Source: Carettochelys insculpta (taxonomy: Eukaryota > Chordata > Testudines > Carettochelyidae). From it: a stretch of 64,000 nt of DNA. A program made the position numbers and the translations under genes. Shown one piece after another: positions 23,743 through 36,270 of the stretch (positions are counted from its first letter, which is position 1; the number at the start of each line of letters is the position of its first letter). The stretch spans positions 125,338,001 through 125,402,000 of the forward strand of contig NC_134137.1 of the NCBI RefSeq assembly GCF_033958435.1. Reading direction: 5' to 3'. The notes beneath the pieces are model-generated. The model saw nothing but the letters and a program-made list of their open reading frames with translations. It was not told where the DNA came from and did not search any database.

Positions 23743-24189
23743 CTCGGTATTTCCCCACTATGACATTGGATGGTTTTCGCATAGATCAAGGGTATAATAT
23801 CACTTTTTTACATTACATAAAGGTTTGGTTAGCAATTTTGCTGTTCCATTCAACATCACTTGCTATAGAAAATATGATGCAAGACATTTCTTGGATTATT
23901 AATATTTCTGTCATTTGTGTATTTAGCTATGTGCTAAGCTGATTTAGCTGAACAACTGCTTGTGCAAAATTAAGCACAAGAGGATATCGACCTCAAACAA
24001 TCACTAGGTTTCAGTCAACACCCAACAAAAATAAATAAAACAGTTCTCACTCAGCCTTTCATGCTGTTTAGTAGAGGACTATATTAATTGTAATTCAGAA
24101 GATTTTCTTTTTAATCATAATTAGCTAGAAACTTGGTCTTAAAATGAAAGCTTGGATGCTACATAATTTGAATCAGCAATAGTGATAGG

Positions 24190-24347
24190 CAATGTTCCCT
24201 TTAATCTTTTCCATCCATGAGTGGAATAAGGTATGTGCAAATGTGTACCACCAATAGAAACACAAACCCTAGTTTGGTCACTTTGCGAATTAGCTGGCCG
24301 ACATTTTAATTTCTCCAGAGTGGTCATGCATCTTACAGAGAACATTG
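24190..24347. mobile_element. Short MITE, unclassified
   Basis: Inverted termini CAATGTTCCCTTTAA and CAATGTTCTCTGTAA (right end read in complement) bound 158 bp. No clear target duplication. Confidence 0.5.
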
Positions 24348-24844
24348 GTAGCAGGGTAAATTATAAATTTGGCACTTCCAACATGTAGACATCATTCAGT
24401 CAAACATTGTAGCCCCTTCTGAATGGGGACATGGCAGTTGTTTAACCACCCAACTTTGCAAAGTACTGAGAGCCTCCTATGGAAGTCAAAGGAGCAGAAT
24501 GTGTCCAGCAGCTCACAGAACTGTAAAGATTCCACATTTCACATGCTGAGATTCTAATTGGGTGCAGCAATATTAAAATCCCATCCTACCTCCTGATTTC
24601 CTTTGCCTTTCTGCTCAACCTCTGACTCTCCTCTCTTGCACCTCATAATACATGGACTGTTTAATCTTTCATATCTTTAAAAAAGGATCCTTTATCATAC
24701 TTGCATCTCTAACTTCCACTCCAACTCCAACACCCTTCTCCCATTCATTTCTAAATTCACTCTATTCATTTATGGATGCTGTTTATGGATGCTGTCTTGG
24801 GAGATTAGGGGGAGAAGAGGGCTCCTCTCCCTTATTTCTATCCT
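24348..24844. other. No gene seen
   Basis: Pyrimidine-rich sequence from 24570 to 24780 that may be decayed L2 leading into the next feature. Confidence 0.4.
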
Positions 24845-24965
24845 AAACCCTTTCAAACCTGGTTTCTGCTTCTTGCACCCTCCCAAAAACACTCCTACTA
24901 AAGTCTCTAATGACCTCTTTCTTGATACATCTCAGAACCAGACTCCATCATCAACCAGACTAATC
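24845..24965 (+). pseudogene. L2-like LINE polymerase fragment
   Basis: The plus strand reads TPTKVSNDLFLDTSQNQT (about 24892-24945), close to the L2 segment that precedes the LLDLSAAFDTVDH motif. The nucleotides AACCTGGTTTCTGCTTCTTG upstream fit the preceding phenylalanine-arginine segment. Short and decayed. Confidence 0.55.
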
Positions 24966-25014
24966 ACCAACCAGTGCCCTAACTCAAGTTAGGGGGTGAT
25001 CTCTGGTAAGCTCC

Positions 25015-25462
25015 TGTAACCAATCAGGCTCGGGTTCCCCAGAAACGAGGCTGCACCCAGAAGGTGAGTGCTATATTTGGTTTATTGAAAGCGCGTGACA
25101 CCCGCGACGGGAGCCCCGGAGATGCCGCAGTCACCAGTGGGGGAAAACCCGATGCGTCGGAGCTTCGCTCGGGGAGAGGCTCTGTAACAGGCCTCCTAAC
25201 ACTAGCTGATAAAGCTCAACTCATTAACATAAGATTGCCTAAAATTGCCTATGCATTCCTTATCACTATCTCTTGTGGCCTACTGCCAGCATAGCCTTGA
25301 AGTATTGGCAAGCGTGCTTTGCTTGCAGTTGTTGCCATGGCAGGGTTAGTTGTTTTGCAGCTTTTCACCTTGCACAGACTGGTCTGTTTGGGATTCTCCT
25401 GAGGATTCACAGAGGGGTCAGACTGCACTCTCGACTGTTACAATGTCTTCTCGCACCCTACA
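25015..25462 (-). mobile_element. Solo LTR of an endogenous retrovirus-like element
   Basis: The 448-bp unit starts TGTAACC and ends CCCTACA as written, with TG..CA ends on either strand. A 5-bp duplication, GCTCC, flanks it (25010-25014 and 25463-25467). On the minus strand an AATAAA polyadenylation signal (25086-25081) is followed within about 70 bp by the end of the unit, which sets the minus orientation. No gag, pol or env sequence lies beside it, so it is a solo LTR left by recombination. The family is not identified. Confidence 0.7.
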
Positions 25463-25881
25463 GCTCCTTATTGTGTGTGTAGATTCTTGTGCTACTTTTA
25501 ATAAGTTTTCTCTGTGATGCTCTCACTTTAAGAATAGACCTCTTTACTTATCAAGGGCCATGCAGTAATTTAACTGGAGCATTTACCCTGTGTACCATCT
25601 CTGAGGTGGGAAATGAAATAAGCTTGCTAAGCCACTGTATCTGTTGGGGAATAAACCAGTCAAGGCAGGGAGCAGTACAGCCTGTGAATGACTATGTCAA
25701 AGGGAAAGCAAGAGGGGTGTCAGCCCGAGACAGGTGACAGCCAGGGTCTGCAATGGGTGCCTAGCTTGGCTATCAAGGAGGACTTTGGGTGTAGTTGCTT
25801 TGAACTGGAATACAGTGATTGAGTCCCATCATTCTGATCAGCATTGTCTCAATGTTTCGTCGAAGTTCCCTGGCCTCTTTT
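25463..25881. other. No gene or classifiable repeat seen
   Basis: Nothing recognised. Confidence 0.4.
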
Positions 25882-26322
25882 GGCTGTGTCTATACTAGCA
25901 AGTTCCTTTGAATGAGTTTTCAAAAGAAGGGGGCTCTTTTGAAAGATCCTACAGAGTGTCTCTACACAAAAAGGGTTCTTTAAATAGTAAATCGAAAGAA
26001 TGTGGCAATCCTTTTGAAAGTGCTCTTCTACTCACATTTCAGGAAGAGCTCCTTCTTTCGAAAGCTTCTTTCAAAAGATGTGTGTGTAGATGCGCCGCAG
26101 GCCCTTTCTTTTGAAAGAGGAGTCCTCAAGGCATCAGATTTTCTGATCCCTGGCTTGTTCTTTTGAAAGAGTGGGGGCTGTGTGAACACTCTCTATCAAA
26201 AGTGCAGATCAATCTTTCAATCCGCTTTTTTGTGTGTGGATGTGCTTTTTCAAAAGGAATTTTTTCAGAAGAGATCTTCTGGAAGGGCTTCTTTGGAGGG
26301 ATCTCTGTAGTGTAGACATAGC
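25882..26322. mobile_element. Harbinger-type MITE
   Basis: Termini GGCTGTGTCTATACTAGC and AGTGTAGACATAGC (right end as written). TTT lies on both sides (25879-25881 and 26323-26325). The interior has many CTTTTGAAAG and CTTTCGAAAG boxes and repeated GTGTCTACAC-like motifs at 25956, 26078 and 26230. It resembles the ends of the two-gene element at 49857-53957. Confidence 0.75.
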
Positions 26323-29300
26323 TTTTGTGTTCCTGTTCTCTCTTGTATTACTTAAAGTGAAAGTTCTGTGGGGGTCAGAAACTTTTTGTTCTGCGGTTGT
26401 ACCGTGTCTTGCATAGTGAAGACCTGGTCTGTGACTGGAATCCTTAGGTGCTGCTGGAATAGATATGATAAATCACAATTACGAAATCATTTAGGGCAAT
26501 AAATTAAGCATGCTACAGCCAAGTGAAATGGCAGGACGAATGAAAAAATAAGTAATAGAATAGAAATATACATATTGGAATTTGGCTGGACACTACAGTG
26601 AACAGGTGTTATTGTGTGGCACAAACTAAAGTTGTGGCATCTTTAGTGACCCCCAAGTTGTCAGGACATTAGTTTTATAGTCAGACATTTCCGGCCTTTC
26701 AGTGGTTCCTTTTACTACCAGGAGCACTGGGTCTATAGACTCATATGGCAGTGTTATACCTACTGACTTATCAATACTCTTTCTAGCAGCAACTGAGTGT
26801 CCTTGGTTTCCAGGGCTCCAGAACTCTTTTCATTGAAAAAACAAAACAAAATAAAACAAAAAACCAAAAAACTAAAAAATAGGCCTGGATGCATACAGAG
26901 TACAATGCTCACATTGGTATTGACTTCACAAGCACACATACAAGGAAATAATGCAAACAATGGCCTGTCTCCTTGGGAGTAGTACTGCAGTCCTGTCAGA
27001 TTTTACCAAACATTCTTGTACACATGAAACAAAAGCAATGACTTCTAATAATAAAAAATAAAATCCAGTTTAAGTTGAACAGTGTACAGCGTTTCCACTT
27101 ACATGAAGTAAGAGGAACAAACTTCCCTTTCAAGGAAAATATATTAAATTCTCGTGTTGCTTAATTCAACTTGCCCTGTTGTACCCAAAGGAGATGCTAT
27201 TGGTACCTTCACTGCCACAAGAGATTTTTACTGGGTCTCCTCTCCTAACACAAGTAAATTGGTATCCTTCCTACTTTACTGTCCTCCTTACAGCATACAC
27301 ATCCCCTTAGAGATACCAAAATGGAGGTAACAGTAATCCAAATAGCTTCTGAATTTACCAAGGTCCCACTTGCAAAAGCACCAACAAACCACATAGTATT
27401 TTAGAGATTAACACACCAATTTCATGTATCTCTCTCTTTGGACAAATGTACCTTTAAATCAACACTGTAGGGTTATAGCCTCCTCCCTAATCATATTTAA
27501 TGAGACCTTTGACTTTTTTTTTTTTTTTTTTTTTTAAATATGAGCATTAGATTCAGTCACTTGATTGAAACTGCACTGCTATGTTTCACTTGGCATCCCT
27601 CATGATCTTTCTCGACTTCTTTCAGTGGTTCATTTCTATCTTCCAGGATTCTGGATTTCAGTCACCTGCCTCTTGTTTTAAATTAAAAAGTGGGTCTCTT
27701 CTCAGAGAGCTTCTCTGCTTCAGGAAAAAACATTCATCTCAAATAGCACAGCTTGCCCCATGTGAGCAGGTTCCCATTGAAGCACAATTCCCACAAATCC
27801 TGTTTGGTTGGGTTTCGTGCAGCCGGTACTTTTGTGCTCCACAATTAGGACCCGCTCTCCTGGTGCCTCTCATGCTATTAGTCAGAAGGGGCGGAAGGGA
27901 AGCAGTTGGAAAAGTTAGCACAATACCTTCACACTAGGCCTTTTGTAAATGGAAGGCAGCATGTTCACTTCACAGGAGAGTGGAAATACTGTCTGGGAAG
28001 TACTTACAGCTGGGGAGACTTCTTCTGATTTCAAGCCTTATGCAGGTTATAGCAGCACTCCAGCAACAGACACTTCTACATTTTAAGCTAAGAGGAGATG
28101 ATGTTAGAAAAATAGGGTACTGTATTATAAACTGAGCACTTCTAAATCTTGGCTGAATTTACCCTGTAACTATTATCTTCAAAGCTAATTTTACACATGC
28201 TCACAAAGCCCTTACAATATTTCAGCTGTTCATTTAGAGCTGATCTGCATAAAAATAAAACACAAAATCTATAGACAAATAAAACTTCTAACAGCCATTC
28301 ACATAGGGTCTGTACTGAAGCAAAGTCGAGGGTCCATATTGGCAGACAAAGATAGTTAAACAAAAGCAAGATATTTATAAGAACCAAAGCAAGATATTTA
28401 TAAGAACCCAGTGTTCCAGTTCACTTTGAGCCTGACTTAGCCCCACCCACACCTATGGCAAAAATTCCCATTGACTTAAATGGTTCAGGATCAGCACCAT
28501 AAGAAGAAAGACATGGGCTATTCTCAGCTTGCTTTATTTTTGTCACCAGTCTTGCAGATAAAAGCAGTTTCTATCCATTGTAAAAGCACACCTCATATTC
28601 TCTGCCTCACTACATAAGGCAATTTACACAAGAAATCTGGAGATGATCCACCTTATAACTTACAAGCAAACTAGCAAGCTTCTTTTAAAAAGTTAAAAAC
28701 AATCCCCTGTGGCATATCTGGGTGTTCTCACATTTAAAAGATGGTAATTTTCACGATGCTTTTTCTTAGCATATTGTCCCATGCTTGGTGCAAACAGTGC
28801 CATGTGACATTTGCATATAATACACGGGGAAAAGACATCCATTTGGGCTGCATTTTTCATTTATCATGGACTTTAGATCTTCACCACACTGCACTCCAAA
28901 AACCCTGAAAACCACACAGTTGTAGCTGTATACAGAAGGAAATCTCTTTTCATTGAGATGGGATTATTTTTCTATGCCAGGTGCCTCACACTGGGCTTTC
29001 TCTTGGTCTAATTGATAGCTGGCAGGCTCCTCCTCCTTAACCCTTTGACTTTTGTACTTTCTCTTCCTGGGCTACCACTGCCTAAGTGTTCTATCACATT
29101 CACTTATGGTTGACCTGGAGGCCCTGGGTTAAGATTCCCCACTGCTATTCAGCCTTAGACCTTATTATTGTTCTACTCGTCTGACCTTTGATACACTAAA
29201 TTCTAACAAGGTGATCAGAAAAACAAAAATCACTCATTTCTCTATGTGGTTTCATGGCTCGTCTTTTACTGCTTTTGGGTGATGTTCTTTTCTCCACTCT

Positions 29301-32300
29301 AGACCACCAAGTGCTCTGCTTTAGTTTGTCAATTTATAGTGCTGTCATGGTTTCAAATGCTGCAACCATTGTGTAGAATATACTCTCCTGACCTCTGAAG
29401 CAACTTTCTGTATTTCAATTGTTCACTCATTAGGGTTTGGAAGAACAGCTGAAAAGAAAATGTCTTTTTTCCCACAACTGCCTCCAGTGAACTGCTTGAG
29501 AGTTGTAACAATCTGGGATGCAGAGAAATGGAGAGGATACTTCTAAAAATTAGATCCAGTTATGTTGCATTCTCTAATGAGGGGGAAAAAATGCAAAACC
29601 AGACACTGGCACATTTCTTCAGCACTTCCCCAAGAGTAAAGGCACCCAAACTGCGAGAGACAATGCCCAGAAAACAAAAGCAAATAAGTGATAAGGACAT
29701 TCCGATGCAGTGCCTAACCTGAGGCAAAACATTTCCTTAACGTCTTCGTATGCCACTACTATTGTTACTATTTAAAATTGTTTGCACTAAACCCCTACTC
29801 TTTCTTACATTGTCCTTTGCACCAGTACCTGCTGCCCAAGTTTGTCTACTACTGTTTCAGCTGTTTCCCTCCCGAAATGCTTCAGGAATTCTGTATGTGT
29901 GTAGTCAGAGGAGTAGGCAGTGATAAGTGAAAACAGCTCCCGATGTCTCTCTCAGGTCAAGTCTCTTCCTCATATAGATAACAGTAACAGTGGCAGAGTG
30001 AGCAACATTTATAAAAAAAGTAGTTACTTCTTTGCCTATGTCATTGAATAAGCCTTCTTGCCCAGGGTGCAAATAAAGAGAGCTGCTTTTAAACTCAAGG
30101 GAGAGGCTGAATAGTAAAGGGCAATAGGCTATCATCTCTCTGCCCTCTGTTTTCAGCCAGACCCCCAAATACCAGATTCCTCATTTCAGCAAAGACTACA
30201 TATCAATTTTCTATTAAAAAGCCCAGATGATGAAAATTAAACTTAGCCATAATTAACTACACTTTTAAAAATCTATTTAATGATTTTTTAGCTCCCCAAA
30301 ATCATCAGAACAGGCAGGTCTAGGGTTAGATTTTCCACAGCTTTCAATTGCATCACTGGAAAAAACAACATTTTGGACTTAGGAAAATGTCTTGTGTTAG
30401 TAACAAGATGACTGGCTTTGTGAGACCACTGATTTCTACATTCTTTGAGAACTAGGACACATCAGTCACAGCAATAACAATTCTATGAGATCTATCATCA
30501 GGAATCTCAGAATAATTTGAAAACGTGACTTTAAACTTTACCATTCCTCTGGTGAGTCACATGTATCTCTCATATTACTGCACAGATTTAAATAAAGTCA
30601 CTAGAGTGATGAATTTGTCACTAAGTTTATTATACCCACTTTACAAATTTGTAAATTGGAGCAAGGGATGTTAAGTGTTTCATCCAAGATCACAGAGTGA
30701 ACTGGTGAAAGAGCCCTACACAGAATCTAAGCCTCACTTTTTTCTTCTGTCTATGGAACATCTCCCTAACTATTATCGATTTGATGGACAGACCCTGGTT
30801 TCACTTATATCAGTTTTACACAAGTATAATTCTTTTGATGTAAACAGAGTTAATCCTGATTTGTACTGCTGAACAGACAACAGAGCTACAGAATTTAGTT
30901 ACTGTTTTAATGTAACATAAAAAGAAAAACACCCTAAATTTTCTGCTAATTTTTGCTAGAAAAGGCAATGACAGAACACACTGACAAATGCTTTAAGCTT
31001 CGTAACTTTAATAAAGTAATACAACTGATACTGTGCAACAGCTTAAAACCATCTATATTTATCTAAAATCACAATAACCTGCAAAATCTTCTAGACTTGG
31101 AGGATGTTTCTTTCCTGCAAAGAGGCAGAGAGCTCTCAAATCTTATTTCCCCCTTTAAAGAAATTTGCATAGGTGGTAGAATGGTATCAAAAAGCAATTT
31201 GTGTTAGTGTTTGTAGAAGGGATTGCAAAAAGCACCTTGGTTGATTTTGTTGCTGTGCTTCTTATGCATCCCTGTTTTTAACAGATGGTTTGTTATTATG
31301 ACTGCTTTTACCTCAACAAGACTTTCTAAGCTCTGCATTTGTTTTTTCTTGTTTTTTTTTTTTGAGGTACACCATTTGTATTCTAACAGTTTATGTGGGT
31401 TACTTTCTAAATGTTCTGCATCTCACTTAAATTCGGGGCCTCTCTTGGCTCTGGAATAGTAAATTTGTTCTTGATCTGGACCCGAACGTATTCTGATTGT
31501 AAACAGAAAGTCGTCTTTTATGAGGATGTTCACCTCACAGCTTGAGCAGTGTAATTTTTATACTGGTCGCAGCAATCAATAAAAAAGCCACAGGAGGAAT
31601 GATTTATCTTGTTGGCTACAGAAACTGTCACTGAGAGAAATTGTAAAAGATCAATTTACACAACCTGGTGTGAGAATGTTATTGATATAACATGGCTGAT
31701 CAGTTTCTGGTTTTCTGTGGGCAGTCACTGAAAAGGGAGACTACCCTCTGATAGGGCCACTGCCCATGATCTTAATAGACTCAGTGGTCCATAAAATGAA
31801 CAAGAAGCCAATGGAGGAAGAGATTCCTCAGGCTCACAGTGTACTAACCAGCCTGGAGGAGAATGTATTGGCTGAGCTCCGCTTAGTTAGTGAAGCAGCG
31901 TCATGCATCCTCCTTCTCTCCCCTCCTACTGTGAGAACTGTTCACTTGGAGACTTGCTGCCTTAATTACAAAAAGCCCTTTTAACTACAGGTCACAGGAG
32001 TTGGCTCACTTGACAGGAAATAAGGAAACAAGCTACCTTCCTGAAAAAAAAAATCAAACTTCCACTTCTCAAATTAGTTAAATGAAGCTTATCAGCAGTT
32101 GTTAGTTGATCCTTTGACAGCCTGTTAATTGTAGCTGGTGCATTAACTATGTTATAACCAGCGTGGCATATAATTTAAAAAAACCCCCTCATCTATGGAT
32201 ATGCCACATGGTATGTATGTTGGTGGAGAAAAAGCAAGAACGATGTTAACCTTTGTGTGAATATTACAGCATAAAAGATACATAGAAACATTTACATTTA

Positions 32301-33598
32301 AAGTCAATAGAGTTAAATGTTGTTTAAACTGACACTACTTCCCTAGACCATAAGAATAATAGTAATAATAATAACAATAATAACAAAATTACTTCTTTGA
32401 GTTGCTAGGTTCAAAAAGTCCCCAGTATGTTCTCTGACAAAAGTCAATATGGAATATGCTGAAAATACAGGCAGTATGATTGCATGTTATGCATCCAGGT
32501 TTTTAAATCTTATTTTTATGAAGGTAAAAGTGTCATTAAATTGTTTTACTTGTTGACTCTAAATATTATTACTGAATGAAAGGAACATCAGCTACTACAA
32601 CAGCTGCCCTGCCCGCCCTTTCCCCCTTCCCACAGTTGTATCTTCCTCAGAGGAAGTTATTACACTGTATTAATGCTAACAATATAAAGGACCTAGAGGC
32701 ACATCAAGCTAAAAATAATGTTTTCATGTGCTTAACCTGTTAATTATAGTAATCTACACTACACTGCCAGTATTGTAACTTGGAATGAGTAACAGGAAGA
32801 ATGAACTGACTAAGACAAAAGCGATTAAATTCTCACATCCAGATGAAGATTTTAGTATGTATTTTGAACTACACAGTCTCAAGTTGTTTTGTTTTCACAT
32901 TGCCTCACTCAGAAGCATGCATCAAAGTGAATGGTTTATCTGAAACCAATGTATTCTTGCCCTCATCTGCGATATTTTTAACATTCTTTTTAAAAGTGTG
33001 CCTTGTTTCCTGGTCTCATGATATGCACTTTAGAGGTAATGATGAACACATTCCAAGCTTAAGAAATTTTAATAGTTATATGTTCACTTAGTGTGTACTC
33101 CTTGTCATTCTCAAAGTGTGAATACAGGTAAAGTTACATTCATATTCCTGTCTATTAAAAATCCCTATTAGCTATCATTGTCTTTTCATTGGGTAAACTT
33201 AATCTTCAAATCTCTTATTGTGTTTATTACATGTGTAGTCGCTGAACACCGGCTGTTGCACACCACGTACACATTCCTTCCAATCCTTGAGGTGTTTGTA
33301 CATCAGTGTTTGCACTGCACTGACAATGAATGCATACAGGAGACTGCTCTTTATCATACTTCAACTAACGACAACTGGTAACGGAAAGAAAAAGACTGTA
33401 GAAAAATAACATCTGATAATACTACTGGCCTCTCAAATGGGTAGCTTCCCAAAAGGGAAATTACACCTCAGGGCATTCCATGCTATGAGAGGAAGGGAAT
33501 ATGCTCCTACCCATCATAAGACTGTGCAAGTTGTGCCACCATCTTCCTTTTCCAGATCCGCTTTGCATGTTGGGAATCAGCCTTGACCACATCCCAAA
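26323..33598. other. Repeat-poor block without a gene
   Basis: About 7.3 kb with no CR1, PLE or MITE that I can place with confidence. It holds a poly-T run (27514-27535), an A-rich tract (26836-26880) and an imperfect AAT-type repeat (32347-32387). Open frames are short and scattered. A splice site-bounded coding exon was not found. Confidence 0.5.
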
Positions 33599-33840
33599 CT
33601 AGAGTGACTACTCTTTCCCATATTGGGCGGGACAGTCCCGTATTTGGGATGCCAAAAAGGTGTCCTGACGTATTTTTTAAAAAGGCCTAAGTGTCTTGTA
33701 TTTAGACCCTTGGGAGCTGGGGTTAGGGCTGGCAGCACCCATGGCTGCTGCTTTCCCAGGGGCGGGGGGGTGGGGGTGGGAGGGCAGCTCCCCAGGGCTT
33801 GGTGCAGCCAGTAGGAGCCGCCCCTCCCCCCAATATCAGA
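33599..33840. repeat. Unclassified repeat with CCCGTATTTGGG box
   Basis: Starts near GAGTGACTACTCTTTCCCAT and contains GGGACAGTCCCGTATTTGGG and a GC-rich G-run segment. Similar CCCGTATTT-type short repeats are common in turtles. Its right end is unclear. The overlapping frames on both strands (33577-33966) come from this repeat. Confidence 0.4.
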
Positions 33841-35157
33841 GGTGAGCTCTCTGAAATATTTTAAAAATTGGGTGGCGGAGCCACTCTTCTGTGTGTACCA
33901 GTAACCATTTACTAGTAATGCCACGATACTGCTCACCTCATAAGTAAATTGGTCCCTCCCTGGCATTCAGGAGATTCAAGTAAAACAGGTCGCTATCTGG
34001 GCAGAACCAATTATTGAAAAACTGTATTGCAAATACCTCCCCAAAACATTCAACCTCTGCTTGGATTCCCACTCCGCTCTTCAGTTGCTTTAGTGCCTGT
34101 TCCCTGATGGGCAGTATGTCCATACTCAAAATCAGACTGTGCCAAAGACGTGTTCGAAACAGGAGGAGTTCTCAAGTTCCTCACAACAGTTGTCACTAAT
34201 TCATTACAGAGGCATGGAGTTGTGCCTCTTATCTGCAGGGTGCTGAATTCTTGCTAGTATAGAAACCTTTTCTTTGAGCAGCTCTCTCACCTCCATTGAT
34301 TGCAGATGGTCTTTAGTATTTGACAGAGGAAGTCCCCTCTGCCTCCACAAGTACCTTTCCTTTGTCTCCCGCAATTCCAGTCAGTTCTGACTGTGGCAGA
34401 ATGTGATGAAAATGGCCATCTCTGTTCTCTTATTTGTGCTCCTCAGGAGAAGTCTGGCAGTCTGCCAAAATCACTGCACATTCGAAGTCCTGTTCAGCAG
34501 CAGACACACACACACAGCTCAAGAAATACAAGGGAGCTACTATGAGAACTGTAAGCCAGTGAGGGAGCTCGGGCAGGTAGGCAGGGCTGGGCTTTCCCTC
34601 ATTCTCTGGGACCCAACACATGACCCATCTAATCTCACCACTTCCAGGGCACCACATGAAGCAGGAGCTTACCCAATTTGCATGCAGGGAAAGAGAGAGA
34701 GATGCCAGATTCCACAGACACCAAATGCTTCCCAGATCCAGCACATAGTGGCCAGTGGCTATTAGTGGCTCCCCCAACTCCAGGTGTAAGGGAGGGACAG
34801 CGTGAACCTGGGCTGCTTCCTCTTCACTCCTTGGATTCAGCAATCCACCCCAGTCAGGAGATGTAACATTAGTAATAGCTGTTTCTGCTGCAGTGCAGTG
34901 GGTTCAGGTGTCAAATCCTTCTGGTGGTTCACAATAACGGATGGGGAATTGTTAAAGTTTCACAAAGGAGAATTTGTTTGTAATATTGTCTCTAAAATAA
35001 AAAAAATAAGCCTAGGAAATTAAGCAAACAAAAACCCTTCTTAAATGAATGTTATTAAGTTTGCAAAGTGAGGCGCTTGACAGGAAATGACAAATTTACA
35101 GTTGCCTTTGCCACCTTCACAGTTTAAATTGGGCAACATATGTAATAAACATAGTTT
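33841..35157. other. No gene seen
   Basis: Includes two long frames on opposite strands at 34403-34843. They overlap each other, have no recognisable domain and lie in slightly GC-richer DNA, so I treat them as chance. A short (CA)n sits near 34503. Confidence 0.5.
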
Positions 35158-35678
35158 GAGTCCGTCTATACAGCAGCCTTATTTTGAAAGAAGGTATTTG
35201 GGAAGAGCTATTTTGAAATAGCAATTAGCATTACTAATAGTGCTTGGCTTCTGGTCCCTACACAAGGTCTGCTCTGCTGTGTACAGCAAGGCAAGCCTCA
35301 ACAGCATGTGAAGGGAAGGGGTGTTTGGGAGATGCCCTTTAAAGGAGTGGCTGGCCAGAGCTCTCAGAAGGGCTCACCAGCCATAGGACCCTGTCCACGG
35401 CATGTCCTGCCCTGATCTTTTGAAAGAGCAGCTGGGGCTGTGTGGCTGTGCTCTTTTGAAGGAGCAGAATGATCTGTTGATGCACTTATTGTGTGTGAGG
35501 CGATCTTTCGCAAGAAGATTTTTCAGAAGAGAAGGGAATGAGGTTTACCAATTTCAAAATAAACCAGCCACTATTACAGAATTATTTCAAAAGAGTGGTT
35601 GTGTTCTGTGGATGCTAGAATAGTTATTTCCAAATTATGTCTGTTATTTTGAAATAATTTTGCTGTGTAGACCTATCC
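35158..35678. mobile_element. Harbinger-type MITE related to the two-gene element
   Basis: Ends GAGTCCGTCTATACAGC and GCTGTGTAGACCTATCC. The interior has TGCCCTTTAAAGGAGTGGCT (35333-35352) and ACCCTGTCCACGGCATG, also present in modified form near the transposase side of the element at 49857-53957 (CCTTTAAAGGAGAGG; CCATCCATGGCG). It is probably a deletion derivative of a relative of that element. Confidence 0.65.
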
Positions 35679-35843
35679 TTACACCTTGAAATATAGGATC
35701 ATAGAAATATAATCCAGTCCTCTGTCCCAAGGTAGGACAAAGTAAACCCTAGACCATCCCTTACAGGTTTTTGTCCAAGCTGTTCTTAAAACCCTCCCAA
35801 CAGCAGGGATTCTGAAACCTTTTCCAGAATTTAACAACCATTA

Positions 35844-36270
35844 GGCTAGGTCTACGCTGACCTGTTCTTCCAGCAGCGTCATGCTAATAAGCAGTCTTGC
35901 AATTGCCAATGACTGCTCATTAGCATAATCCTGGGGCTAATTAGCATACCCATGCGAGATCTCGCTGCCGGCAGAGGCCGCTGCCAACATTAAACAGGCT
36001 ATGTAGACTTGGCTCTGTCATCTAAAAGCCCCTCTGTCACCAGCTCCTGAATTCTTTCAAGGGTAAGGACCTGGCAACAGAGAGGCTTTTAGCTGGCAGA
36101 GGTAGGTCTATACAGCCTGTTTAATGCCGACAGCAGCCTCTGTCGGCAGGGAGATCTTGTGTGGCTATGCTAATTAGCTCCAGGATTATTCTAATGATCA
36201 GCCATTTGCAATTGCGAAACTGCTCATTAGCATGAAGCTTCTGGGAGAACAGGTCAGTGTAGCCCCAGCC
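35844..36270. mobile_element. Hairpin MITE, TTA duplication, inside CR1
   Basis: TTA flanks both sides (35841-35843 and 36271-36273). Termini GGCTAGGTCTACGCTGACC and GTCAGTGTAGCCCCAGCC (as written). Nearly the full length folds into one stem: GCTCATTAGCATAATCCTGG near the left pairs with CCAGGATTATTCTAATGATC near the right, and GCCTGTTTAATGCCGACAGC pairs with GCTGCCAACATTAAACAGGC. The flanking CR1 sequence continues on both sides, so the insertion is clean. Confidence 0.85.

Noticed and set aside
27370..27420. Possible very old PLE tail (CATAGTATTTTAGAGATTAA)
   Set aside because: Only weakly similar to the CACTTTAAAGACTAAC block and without a second arm or target duplication.
33577..33966. 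129-codon minus-strand frame
   Set aside because: It lies over an unclassified dispersed repeat with G and C runs and resembles no protein family.
34403..34843. Two overlapping frames of 120 and 137 codons on opposite strands that could suggest a gene
   Set aside because: They overlap each other, contain no recognisable domain and have no splice or promoter context; composition explains them.
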